From assembly GCF_040958095.1 (NCBI RefSeq), contig NC_091227.1, forward strand, positions 21,561,178 to 21,625,177: 64,000 nt of DNA, given 5' to 3'. Below are positions 44,570 to 55,890 of this stretch, one piece after another; the first letter of the stretch is position 1, and each line of letters begins with the position of its first letter. The notes beneath the pieces are model-generated. The model saw only the letters and a program-made list of their open reading frames with translations. It made no database searches and was not told the DNA's origin. The translations under genes and the position numbers were made by a program. Source of the stretch: Procambarus clarkii (lineage: Eukaryota; Arthropoda; Malacostraca; Decapoda; Cambaridae).

Positions 44570-45300
44570 ATTCAAGGTTCCACCAGACAAGCCTCGCTTG
44601 CTCGTCCTCGGACATCTGTTGTTTATCGTATACATAAACAATATAGATATGGGAATTGGTAGCAACTTCAACAGATTTATAAATGACACAAAAATTTGAT
44701 GTTATAAATTCACACAAACATTTGTAAACACTTCAGGAAGACCTAAATAGATACTGCAGGTGCAGTAGTTGATAGATTGGCAGGTGCATTTCATGCTAAT
44801 AAATTTAGTCATATGCCTTGGAAATGAAATTAGAATCTTGAAAGTATCAGATAGATACTGTAATATAGAAACTGAAAGATCAGATTGTGAATGGGATCTG
44901 AGTATCATGATTAGTGGTAAACAATACTGCATATGTATGTATGAAATATAGCAAATAAAATACAGCATTGGGATTCATAATTCAAAGTGTTAGTAATAGA
45001 TCCTCTAATGTTATCCTTTAACTTGTTAAGATTGATGGGCCCCATTTGGATCATCATGCTTTGCATGACATAATCCAAATGACAAAAGTTGCAGTTTTGG
45101 GTGTCATTTTCTTAACAAAGTTTGCAGTTTTGGGTGTCATATTTTCTTAAAGATGTAAATGTAATTGAAATGGTTTAGATAATGGTGACAGTTAATCCAA
45201 GTACTGTACTGTAATAAGAAATCTTGCTTTTGAAGACATTAAAAAAGGCCTGTAGAGAAATTTTAAAAATCATTATTTACATTCACTAAAAGTACAAAGA
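44570..45300 (+). pseudogene. Degenerate LINE reverse transcriptase
   Basis: GHLLFIVYINNIDMGIGSNF followed by NRFINDTKI is a decayed polymerase active-site region (expected form FADDTK). Broken frames downstream keep LQEDLNRYC-like and KTLKKACREI-like motifs. No tail is defined. Confidence 0.6.
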
Positions 45301-45324
45301 GTAACGGGGGTGACATGATTGAAG

Positions 45325-47650
45325 TACAGGAATTTCCCCAGCTATGAATGGGTTACATTTGTAAAGCAGTTGCTGAGAATGTGGAATAAGATTTCTCATA
45401 GTCGCAATGCTATAAATGGGGGAATGCTTTCCCGGACCAGCAAAAATCATTACCAACCAATATTTCTGTAGGGAGCCCTTTCGGCTCTGGAGCTATTAGA
45501 CTGATATGCAATATATCAGTCTGGGACATCAGTCAATTGGAGTTCAGCTTACTGGGGACCACGAGCCAGAACTTGGTACCCTCAGAGAGGCGAAGGAAGC
45601 AATGGCCTATGAAAACCCTCTTGTACTTGGGGGCATTCCATGTCTGCCATTGATCGGGGTTAGCCCCCAGAAAGGTAAGCATAACAAAACAGAAAATTGT
45701 AACCGAAGACCGAACAGAGGCAGAACTTCCCCAACCTAAAGAACAAGCAAATGCCTTTCCCCCGCCACGCCACTTGTCTGCGCAGCCCTCCTCCCCGGGA
45801 GGGGAATGGGGGGAGCCTGGACCCCTCGTGTCGGCTGCTCAACACCTTCAGTTCATTGGTTGATGCGATCTGGGGCAGTCCTTGTCTCTGGCCTCAGATT
45901 CTTGGCAGTTGTGTACCTTAGTGGTGTGTTGTGCGGTGTGTAGTGCAGTGGCCAGGAGAAACTTAGGAGTACTGGGGTTGCATGCTCTTAGGGCTATCTT
46001 ACCTAAGCGCCCTATAAGTAGAGTACTACCCTTGAGTTCTAGGGTTCTCTTCCATAGAGGTTTCGGGAACCGCTTCCATAAGGGTCTTTGCTGCTCGGCA
46101 TTTATCCCGCGCTTAGGGCCAGCTGGGGTTTTCATGGCTATTGTTTGGCTTTGGGTAGGAAGTGGTATCATTTACTGGTAGGGTCACAAGGTACTGCGCA
46201 GCTTGCCTAACTACGTGGTAGCTGGTTTCTGTTCCTTCTGGGGATGTTGTACTTTTGAGGGGTTTTTGTTTTCGTTTTGTTTCCTTGCCTGGAGGGGTAA
46301 GAAGCCTAGCATGATTGTATCACTCTGATCCACAGGTTACAGCAACGAGGTTGTTTGGTGGCAAACATTCAGCATTGACATTTTTATTCAAATTGTCAAG
46401 GTACACAGGGCATCCAGGTGCATTGTCCAACACAAGTAATCCTTTAAAATTGATTTTTAACACAATATGATTTCACTTTTGGCACTAAGTGGTGTAAATA
46501 TCAATCTTTAAATATGTCATGTGTTACCCAAGGCCTTGGCAGAATACTTCCACATCAATGGCAGAGATAATTTTGACACATTCTTTGTAGCTCTGGCTTA
46601 TTCTGAATAGAAGAGACTTTAGTTTACAATCACCAGCAGTATTTCATCTTAAGCACAGGGTTAAGTTGTCTTTTGCTGCTTTGAAACCAGGCATTGTTTT
46701 TTCTTCCTTGGAAATATATGTTCTGCCTGGCATTTTTTTCCAAAACAGGTTGGTTTCATCAACATTAAACACTTGTTAAGTATTATAGTTTCTGTTTTCA
46801 ATAGTTTTGGACAATTTTGGAGCAAATTCAGCTGCTCCCTTCTCATCTGCACAAGAAGCTTCACCACTCACTTTTACGTAGTGTAAATTTGCCCCACCCT
46901 TATATCTGTTAAAACACCCACAACTTGACACTTTTCATCTCTCACAATTGCACCTAATTTCTTCTTTGAATCATCAAAATGACTTCTTGCTTTTTCCTAT
47001 ATGAGCATAAGGCTGATGGATTTCTACTATGATTCTGGTCCTCAATTTAATGTTGACAGATTTTCCATGTCACAAATTAAATGTAATCTTTTCATTATTG
47101 TTGTCAATTTCAGCATTGCAGAACTCTTCACATGCTTTAAATTTGGTGTTTTGTTCCTTGGGATTATCCCAATTATTGAGGTGTTCATGCCTTAAGTTTT
47201 TGTAATCCATGTTGGTTTTTCACCGTTCTCAGAGCTCTTGATTATTTCTACCTTTGTCTGTAAGGTAATGGGTTACCCCTTTAGAATAGGTAATGCACTG
47301 GTGCATTACCAACACTTATCTTCTTCCTATCTGGCATTGTTAATGGTATTTTCCTCGATAAACAACTGAAAGTTCACAGAATACACAGCAAACATTTTGT
47401 TCCCAGTAGCTGAATCTTAAACAACATACACAGCACGTCAAGTCCTGGGCATGAGAATACTGTGGGTGTTTTAGTACCACCCTATGCCACTATGTAGCCA
47501 TGCATATGCTTTAATAGCACTGGTCATAATTCTGGGGATGATGGAACAGGTTTGGATAAAGAATTGATGCACAAGTGGGGACTTAAGAGGTCATTTGGAT
47601 GGATGGATGTTCATATTGTGGGCATTCGTATAACAGAGACTTCCTATATA
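45325..47650 (-). pseudogene. Tigger-like transposon relic interrupted by DIRS-like sequence
   Basis: From about 47340 downward it reads MPDRKKISVGN, EIIKSSENGEKPTWITKT (helix-turn-helix region), EFAPKLSKTIENRN, then VFNVDETNLFWKKMPGRTYI with the first catalytic Asp (about 46710-46770). GFKAAKDNLTLCL and GLLVLDNAPGCPVYLDNLN with the second catalytic Asp (about 46390-46450) follow. Several stops interrupt it. AGGAAGTCTCTGTTATACGA (right, about 47641) and AGGAATTTCCCCAGCTATGA (left, about 45327) may be its diverged ends. If so, 45488-46310 is a later insertion. Confidence 0.65.
45488..46310 (+). mobile_element. DIRS-like element, left end and leader fragment
   Basis: GAGCTATTAGACTGATATGC, GGGGACCACGAGCCAGAAC and CTCAGAGAGGCGAAGGAAGC correspond to the terminal repeat of the element at 60.18 kb. 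The following leader shares AGTACTACCCTTGAGTTCT and GGGTTCTCTTCC-type sequence with 60540-60575. No protein domain remains. Confidence 0.5.
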
Positions 47651-47719
47651 CAAATTAATCGAAGGATATAACAGAGTTACACAAAGGAGGCAATCTAAAT
47701 AAGGTTTTAAATATATCAA

Positions 47720-47950
47720 CATAAACTAAAACACAGAACATTGGGTATGAATTGGATAAATTTAAATTTGGGAACTGGTCTGTAAATAGGGTACCACCCG
47801 CATACCTCTCTCTCATCCTGTAACTACACTTGGGCAATTACTCAAACATGCACTGTATGTGAATGAGTTTGGGTGAATATCAATAGAAGCTGCCTCATAT
47901 GGGCCTGTAGGTCTAATGCAGTTTCCCTTGTTCTTAAGTTCTTATGTTGT
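47720..47950 (+). repeat. LINE 3'-tail fragments
   Basis: CATCCTGTAACTACACTTGG (47814) is the copy F-type CR1 end. CTCATATGGGCCTGTAGGTC (47894) resembles CCCGTATGGGCCAATTACTG at 13087, in the Penelope-like tail. Confidence 0.5.
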
Positions 47951-48093
47951 TTGGTACAGTATACAGTATATTTACATATCGTACGACGACCCCAGAATGG
48001 ATCTCTTGCATTGCGATGGTCTATTGTCCTGCACTGTGCTACTACTTTAGTTTTTGTATTATTATATTTTTTTATTTCTTATCTTCTGAACAG

Positions 48094-48363
48094 GTCCAGG
48101 AACTTCTTGAGGAGTATCAGGTGGATGGGCAGCACAAGTGCAAGACATGTGGAGAGATTATAGCACGCAAAGCAGACTTCCTGGTGCACGTGGACTCCCA
48201 TAAAGACTTTATGCCATGGGAGTGCACCATCTGTGGCACGCGCTTCAAGATTCGAGGTTCTCTTAAGGAGCACCTGCGTTACACTCATATGAAAGGCCGG
48301 GTACCGTGCCTCAAGTGCAATAAGGTGTTCCCCACCTCTACGCTACTGAGACAGCACGTCAAG
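48094..48363 (+). CDS. Zinc-finger protein, coding exon 2 (residues 1664-1753)
   Basis: The acceptor ATCTTCTGAACAG ends at 48093 and the donor AAG|GTAAGC follows 48363. Both junctions are phase 0, matching exons 1 and 3. It encodes two whole C2H2 fingers: C1679, C1682, H1695, H1699 and C1707, C1710, H1723, H1728. It also encodes most of a third (C1735, C1738, H1751), whose last ligand comes from exon 3. The linkers between fingers are not the canonical TGEKP, so sequence-specific tandem DNA reading is possible but not assured. Coding upstream of 48094 in the same frame is intron. Confidence 0.85.
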
Positions 48364-48916
48364 GTAAGCACTCACTCAGAACTTTAATACTATTAATCTA
48401 TGACTATTTTCTATGTTGTGCATGCATTTTTTTTAACCCATGCAGAAAGGAGATGCACATGTAGGAATCTTCCCCAAACATCTCAGATGCTGGCTTTCTT
48501 TGACTTGAAATGTCAAAATCCAAGCAATTTTGCTTAATACACCTGCTAAAATGCTTTATTTGTATTTGGCAGCATCTAGGTAAAAATAGGTCATTATATT
48601 GGATATTGAAAGCAACACAAGAAAGGAGTTACTGGACTCGGCAAGTGCATCTAGAGCTAAATGGAAATGGGAAAAATATTGATCATATGAATTTTGAAGC
48701 AATGGGGAGGTACCAGTAATTAAGTCTTTGAAGGATACTCTCGAATTTAATTCTATATTTCAGACCACCAAGCACTGATCACATAATGATTAAAGAAAAA
48801 GTCATTATCTGGAGGAAAACAACCTCGTTGCTTCCTTGGATTACTTCACACTCATACAAGTTTAGCCTATAATGTTTATGAATTCATTTATTTTAAATAA
48901 TGTATATGTAAAATAC

Positions 48917-48920
<4 letters not shown>

Positions 48921-49003
<83 letters not shown>
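48921..49003. repeat. (TA)n microsatellite
   Basis: About 41 uninterrupted units, followed by (GTAT)n. Confidence 0.95.
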
Positions 49004-49007
<4 letters not shown>

Positions 49008-50371
49008 GTATGTATGTATGGTCGACATTTGTGAGCACACACGGCCATCTTTAAATTATGCTACTAGAGCTCACCAGGCTTGAATCTAGAGAGAGAGATT
49101 GTGCTTAATGTAGCAGCAGGTTTTGAGAGTGTGCTTAGTGTTATCACAGCAATATTAAAGCATTACTGGAAATTAAAAGTGGTAAAAGTCACTAAATAGA
49201 GGGGGGGGGTACAGGAGGAAACAGCCAGGTGGGTGGTACAGGAGTGAACTCTTTCATAACTGTAATAATGTGTCTCCATTTTAACAGTTGGGGGGGGGGG
49301 GTTGCTCTGAGGCAGAGGAAAGCTGGGGGAGCTTCATGCTTTCCTCCAGAAGCAGGGATTTTATTCCTTTTGTCTTGAGAATTGGTTCTTTTGTCTTCGC
49401 CCAACATCTTTTCTGGCTGAGAAAGGAGATGGTGGGAGTTGAGTGGTCCTTTGGTGATTGAGATTTGGTTGCTACTGTCGTGGGTTTATCACCGTCTCTG
49501 TCCATCTGACCAGTTGTGGCTGTGTACCATTAAGAGAGAGACAGAGACAGAGACACAGACACAGACAGACAGAGAGAGAGAAAGACACAGAGAGAGAATG
49601 AATGAATATTTGACGTATTTGTATGACTACGTGCAACTCCTTGTCTTGTGAAGTGGAGAAATGCTGTTGATGTACAGTGGTGATAGTTCTCATTAATGCT
49701 AATTAGTGTTTTAAGATAGGGTGAGGGGATGAGTGTCATTTTGTGTATCTTTAACCTTCTTGTCCTATGCTGCTTGCTTATCTTTCTCAGACTAACATTT
49801 CCCCACTTAATGAAAGTGGGAAACAAGTTAATGATGATTATGATGATAGTGGAGCTATTTGAGGATTGAAAATGAAAGCATACATCATAAGAACAAAATT
49901 GGAGATGTATGGAAAACTTAGCTTGCCTTTAGTCATTTTGTCTGGCATACATCTCTATGATAGTGCACTTCTTCCTTCCCCAGCATCCTTCGGTCCTGGT
50001 TATTCAAATAAGTGTTGGCCATCCTGGATTTTGTTTTTGTCCTCTGGGGGTTATTTGCTTGTTTATTTGTTCTATATTTGAGTGTTTCTATCATGATGAG
50101 TATTTATGCCTCCGTTGTTGTGTGACTGATTATCTGTTCACCTCAAACTGCACGTGCCTGAAGTGATCATTTCTGGGTGTTTGGTGGTGTAGTCCCTGCC
50201 TATCCAGAGCTACTTTTCCTGGTGGGTTTGGGTGGCTCTCCCTGATAGTGCTGTATTCCTGTGTGTGTGTGTGAGAGTGTGTCTTGCCCTTAGTAGGGTT
50301 TACCCCAGTGACTACTGGGAAGTAAGAATTGACTCCAAAAACCTCTTCCTTCAGTGCATTTCACTTGCTGA

Positions 50372-50880
50372 TCACCCAAACAGGGAAGAAAACTTCCTAA
50401 CATCTCTGCAACTCAGTTCCACTGATGTCCCATTGTCCTTATTCCTTTTTTTTTTATTTAATTTAAGTAGGCTTCCTTTGTCCACTTTACCTTTTACCCT
50501 CAGGATCTTGTATATATAAATCATATCCCCTCTGCTGCTTCTTTCCTCTAAGGTTGTGAGGCCAAGTTCACTCAATCTGTCCTTATTATAGCTGAGCCAT
50601 TTCAATTCTGGAACTAATCTAGTTGCAAACCTCTGAACTTTCTCAGGTTTCTTTTTTGTGCTTCACAAGGTATGGGTTCAAAGGTGGTGCTGCATACTCA
50701 AGTAATGGTCTCACATAGGCAGTATATATATGGAATTGAAAGCCCTTGTTTAGATTCCTAGATAATGCTTTTGTGTTTGATAACCTCCCATATGCTGATG
50801 ATGTTATCCTATTCATATGAGCTTCTGATTTCCTATAATTGCATTTCATTTATGAAGTAGGCCAAGGGTCTTTGACTCCT
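50372..50880 (-). pseudogene. CR1-like C-terminal relic (minus)
   Basis: The minus strand reads SEAHMNRITSSAYGRLSNTK, YVRPLLEYAAPPLNPYLVKH, then after a frameshift RLSELGLTTLEERSSRGDMI and SCRDVRKFSS. It is the part downstream of the polymerase. It lies directly after another CR1 tail (50930-51065). Confidence 0.75.
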
Positions 50881-50929
50881 CTGTGAGGCTTTGAGGATGG
50901 GTTGCAGTCTGGGATTTTTCTTCCGTGTA

Positions 50930-51065
50930 ATTACCCAAGTGTAGTTACAGCATGAGAGCTATGCTTGTGGTGTCCCGTCTTCCAAATATTCTTTATCATA
51001 TGATGCTTTGAAACTACTGATGGTTTTTAGCCTCTACCACCTTGTTCCAACTACCTGCCACTGTT
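50930..51065 (-). repeat. CR1-like C-terminus and 3' end, copy F type (minus)
   Basis: In reverse: GGAACAAGGTGGTAGAGGCT, TTTGGAAGACGGGACACCAC and CTGTAACTACACTTGGGTAA. The end is the same as for copy F (11230) and 47814, and the next copy follows it in tandem. Confidence 0.7.
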
Positions 51066-52329
51066 TGCAAAGTGAACTTTGTTCTGGCTCTAGTTCCCAG
51101 TATGCCAAACACAAAGAGAACACTTGTGTTTGATTTGACCCTTTAGAATGGATCAATCTCATCAAAAGAGCTTCAGGAAGCCATTGGGGAAGGGTGATTC
51201 CCCAGAAAAAACATTTTAATGTAATGCTTTCTTGGTTCGTGCACAAACATTCTTACAATGCAACGAGCTTCCTATTTGTGTACATGTAGTGTCATCATAT
51301 TGAATAAGGCTTTTGTGCTCCAAATTGTAGCTCCACATAGTTTAGAAAGCTGTGTTTTACATAATTAGTCTTTTGAACTATTACACAAAATAGAATTCCA
51401 CAAACAATAAATACAATAATTTTTACACTGCTGGATAAAATAGGTCTGGGGAGGATACAGTATAGAGTATAGTGTTGCCTGCCCTTTCTTACTTAGATGG
51501 TTGCCACATGGTAATTAAAGTTGTGTTGAGCATATTGCAACAACATTGTCAGTTCAGGTACTGTACATCGTTCATGATCCTCTTTGATGCTGGTCTCGGC
51601 TCTCTGTTGAAAATTTCTGGATTTTGTTGAGCAAAGTTTTCTTGGGTGCTTAGCTGCACTTACCTATCAGTGACTGTGGGTGGAGTGAGATCTAGCTCTC
51701 TATATCCTTCCTCCTTGCCATTTATACCTGACCATGTGCTCTAAGGGTGAATTGCTACCCACTGTCAGTGGAAAATCTGAGACGTTTAGGGGATTGAGTA
51801 CATGAAGCATGGCCACAAGCTCCCATCTACCTGTCGTAAAACTTTTAAGTTTGCCAGACATAACTTTTCCCACTGAAACTGTATTGCCTCTCCATTACAC
51901 ACTGTATCTTCTCTTAAGTGCTCCATTACTCTGTTTTAATAACTTTTTCTAGTAATTTTTCATAGAATGTATGTTATACTGGTTTGTAATTTGGTTTATC
52001 CTGTCTGTCCACTTATCTTGAATTGTGAAGCTGCATTTGCCATATCCAGATTTGTGGCACTTTAGTCTTTAGTAGTATATTTAGAGTAGTAGTCAGTGGA
52101 TAACACAATGCTCTTGTTGTCTCTTTCAGTAGCCATAGTAACGACATGGTAATTACCTGATCTTACACCACATTTAGAGCTCCAGATATCTCTTAGATAT
52201 TCATATATTGTTTCAGCTTGATTTTAAAGTCTTGTGTAATTCAGTACTGAATTTGTAAATATTTGGGTAGATTTTGAGAAGTGTTCAAAGATGGAGAATT
52301 TAATACATTCAAAAGTTATTTATCACATT

Positions 52330-53290
52330 GAGCATGCCAAACCTAATCTACAGTTTTAAGCTGTGGTATGGTTCCCACATCTAAAGAAATGAGCAGTACT
52401 GTGGAAAAGTTCAGAACACTTTAACAAAATGGATTCTTGCACAAAGAGGTGTAAAATACTGTAATAGGCAAGATTTTATATGTCCAAATTTGAAGAGAAG
52501 AGAAGAGAAGAGTAGAGGAAATTGATAAACCAAAATAAAAGGCAACGGTTGTAAATTGTATGGAAAGAACAGCACATAAATGATAACAAAATATGTATTC
52601 ACCATAATTGTAATAACTCCAAGTTATTATTCACTAATAACTTTTAATAACACAATAATAACTCCAAGAAAATGACGGTCTGGATAAGAAGAACCTTTCA
52701 AATGAGAGATGCCGAACCAATGATGGTACTTTGTAAGACACTGTTGCTTTCTCGAGGCTGTTAGTTGGTGCACACTAACATCCTCTATTCAAAGCTTGAA
52801 AAGTTACTGACCTGGAAAACATACAGAGAACTGTTACTGCCCAAATCCATGAAATAAACACTCCCAAATTATGAATGCTGATTAAAACACCCCTCAAACT
52901 GTACTCTGTGGAGTGCAGTGAGAGAGATACATCATGATTTACACCTTGAAAATATTAAGTGTGACTGGTTTAAAATCTGCACACTGAAATAATTCCTTAG
53001 AAGACTAGAAGGGATGGTAGAATGTGCAAAATAGCCCCACTGAAAAGAAGGGGTAAAATAAGTAGGGTTGTTTTAAAAAGAATTCTATACACAAGGGGGC
53101 ATACCTAGCAAACCACTTTTTGTGTTCAAAAGGGAACTTGATGAACACCTTTGAAAGATACCTGATCTACCAGGCTGTGATTCTTGCACCAGACTGCATA
53201 CAGTGCCCTCTAAACCTGGTTGATTAGACGGTAGGCCTGGTCAAAAACCCAACCATGGGGGCATTGATCCTCGAAATCCTATTACATAAT
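52330..53290 (+). pseudogene. Highly degenerate LINE C-terminal region
   Basis: VWIRRTFQMRDAEPMMVLCK at about 52678-52737 resembles a conserved block upstream of the C-terminus in several LINE clades. LHTEIIP, KGT-like pieces and QTTFCVQKGT follow at 53100-53140. Every frame has stops. Confidence 0.4.
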
Positions 53291-53514
53291 CATGGGTCAA
53301 AATAAACTCATCGGCCATATTGTTCTAAAGCTACTGCTAGTATTAAAAGATATTGTTTTTGGAAAGGAATTGAGACACCATATTGCAAACCTCTCTTCCT
53401 ATAACTAGAAATACTGTAGTCCAAAACACATAATTAATAGTTAAATCACACAAAATGTTTTTATTCATTCTATTCTTTACTAAACTAAATACAGTACAGT
53501 AATATGTTGACCAG

Positions 53515-53600
53515 ACCACACACTAGAAGTTGAAGGGACAACGACGTTTCGGTCCGTCCTGGACCATTCTCAAGTCGATTCTTGAGAATCAGTACAGTAA
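53515..53600. repeat. Palindromic dispersed repeat, copy 3 (half)
   Basis: CCAGACCACACACTAGAAGT, GACGTTTCGGTCCGTCCTGG, then a small hairpin ATTCTCAAG/CTTGAGAAT. Only the left arm is present. Confidence 0.75.
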
Positions 53601-54000
53601 TATAATTTGATTCAGTCAGTATATGTGTGGTCATGTTGAATCAACCCTGAAATGCCCTATACAATTTTTGTTTTGCTTATCTGTTAATTCCGTTGGTCTT
53701 GTGGAAGTGCTTGTTGGGGCTGTTCGAGTCTGTAGTTAATATTAATTTTGTAGTTTTGTCTTCATGCTTTGTATCAGCAGAAAATCAAACCTGTCTGTGA
53801 TATGCACCGTATGTCCAGTAATTTGCATTAGACATCACAGGATTTTAACATAGTAGGAATTAAATGTAGCCTATGTATAATAAGGATTAATTCAGTAACT
53901 ACTCTTGTTAATTTGTCTATTTCCATATTTCTTTGAAGCAAGCATATAACTGTTATTCATATACACAAGGAAATCACACTACCATGATATATATAAATAC

Positions 54001-54004
54001 TGTA

Positions 54005-54096
<92 letters not shown>
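54001..54096. repeat. (GT)/(TA)n microsatellite
   Basis: A short GT run is followed by about 41 TA units. Confidence 0.95.
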
Positions 54097-54098
<2 letters not shown>

Positions 54099-54104
54099 CA
54101 TGTT

Positions 54105-54205
54105 AGTGAGATTTCATATATCAATGAGATGATCAATTGAAGCCATAAGGGGATTGCAACAGGCGTTTGAATCCTCTCATTGCTCGAAATGATTTTCTCA
54201 CTGTT
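54105..54205 (-). mobile_element. SINE family 3 fragment
   Basis: TATCAATGAGATGATCAATT, GAAGCCATAAGGGGATTGC and TTTGAATCCTCTCATTGC resemble parts of the family at 27.2 kb, rearranged and flanked by (TA)n. Confidence 0.4.
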
Positions 54206-54259
54206 ATTCATATACAGTACATATGTCTGAACCTTTTGATACTTTCTTAACAAATTTAC

Positions 54260-54480
<221 letters not shown>

Positions 54481-54719
54481 ACAGGTATATATATTTATTT
54501 ATTTCACTCTTACGTTTACTTATATTGCCTTTTTCCAGTCTCACTTTTCGTCAAACCTGATGCCTACTCCATCTTAGTTTTGAATATTGATCTTGATGCT
54601 TTCCGTATCTTGTTATGTATGACACTTCAGCCTGTGGGGTTTGGTCATGTCACACACAAGACGGCTTGAGTAAGTTAATTTTCTGATTGTCAAAAGCATA
54701 TACAGTATATCATAATATC

Positions 54720-54825
54720 ATTTGGTTAGGATGTATTAACTTAGGTTGGCTTGTGTTAGGCTTGGTTGAGTCAGGTTAGGTTAGGCAAGGTTAATAAGCT
54801 GGTAAGGTTAGGTAGGTTTTGAAAT
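54720..54825. repeat. Degenerate TTAGG-type tract
   Basis: Repeated GGTTAGG, CTTAGG and GTTAGGC variants in one orientation, as at 25.96 kb. Confidence 0.5.
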
Positions 54826-55312
54826 CCGTTGGCAAACCGTCTTGTGTATGATGTGACTTCTATCCTTCCCTGTACACTATCACATGTTTGCTCCAGAGCA
54901 TCACATCTCCGGTAAATTTTATTGTGTAATTCCTTAACTATTCTATCCTCATTTTAAAATCTTGTGTGTTAACTTGTGTAAATTTCATTTTGTGTGTCTA
55001 ACTCTTGTTTTTGTGCTTAAACTCTTTCCTGTCAGATACACTACCATTTCATTTTCTGTGTGCTTAATTCTTCTTGCCATGCTCTGTATTTAATGAAACC
55101 CTTGTAAACTATAAGCAAAGGACTTGTATCTTTCTGATGCATTAAAACTTAATTTTCACCAGGAAAAAATCATTTCCAAAAAGAAGGCCACCAAAAGTTT
55201 GGGTTGAGCAGCTATCCACAAGGAATATCCCAGAGGACCTAAACAGTTCTGGATATCCTCTTTAAGCAGCCAGCATCATTTGCTGCGTCTTCTAATCTTT
55301 GTTAAACTGCAG

Positions 55313-55567
55313 GTGCACACTCAACACTACAAGTACAAATCCACTAAGAATCGCGACGACGAATTGAAAGCGGCCATGGAAGCCACTGCCGGTGCTCTGG
55401 ATCCCGATGCAGAAGTGGTGGAAGACGAGGTCGAAAAGCTCTCTGACGAGGCCAATGAGTACAGGAACTGGTGCAAGCTGATGGAGCTCAATGCCATGAA
55501 GAACATTGGTGTCAACACTAACACCCCTCCCTCAGAGGAAAAGAAGAAAATTGGAACTTCCAGTTAG
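55313..55567 (+). CDS. Zinc-finger protein, coding exon 3 (residues 1754-1837 and stop)
   Basis: The acceptor TTTGTTAAACTGCAG ends at 55312. The first two codons (Val-His) complete finger 4 of the protein as C1735, C1738, H1751, H1755, which is strong support for the join to exon 2. After a short basic stretch (YKYKSTKNRDD) the tail is acidic (PDAEVVEDEVEKLSDE) and ends KKKIGTSS at TAG 55565-55567. The tail may be a regulatory or protein-binding segment. Confidence 0.85.
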   Translation: MHTQHYKYKSTKNRDDELKAAMEATAGALDPDAEVVEDEVEKLSDEANEYRNWCKLMELNAMKNIGVNTNTPPSEEKKKIGTSS

Positions 55568-55890
55568 TGTTGGTTGTGTGTGTTAGGCAGTGATGTGAAT
55601 GCATGTTTGGAGAAGGAGCTTATTGGTGGTATTTGTGAAGGAGCACACAGCCATGACACAGTCCTCGGTCCAATATAGACATTAACATGTGTGGCTCATT
55701 AACCCTCAGGAAGGGACTTCTCTTGTGTTCATTGTGACAGAAAATATATTGTAAGGGTTCCTTTCAGATGCTGAGGCAGAAGTGAGAGTATTCTAGAAAG
55801 AATGTTGTATAGTGTTTAGTTGCACCCCTTTAGAAAATATGAGAAAGTTGCTAGAGGTACATAATATTTAGAAAATAAAATTAATCTGTT
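55568..55890 (+). terminator. 3' UTR start with candidate polyadenylation signal
   Basis: The first canonical AATAAA after the stop is at 55874-55879. The UTR may continue further, because several AT-rich signals lie downstream. Confidence 0.45.

Larger units (their letters stand above)
38527..48093 (+). other. Intron 1 of the zinc-finger gene (9.6 kb)
   Basis: GT at 38527 and AG at 48092-48093. It holds two palindromic repeats, three LINE relics, a Tigger relic and DIRS-like sequence, listed separately. Stretches 38527-39660, 39860-41630 and 42400-43710 show nothing recognisable beyond AT-rich sequence and a 50-bp imperfect duplication at 40654 and 40704. An unrecognised small exon cannot be excluded. 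Confidence 0.75.

Noticed and set aside
47944-48093. Extension of coding exon 2 upstream to an ATG at 47944
   Set aside because: The acceptor at 48092-48093 is phase-matched to exon 1, and upstream sequence contains a LINE-tail repeat and reads like intron.
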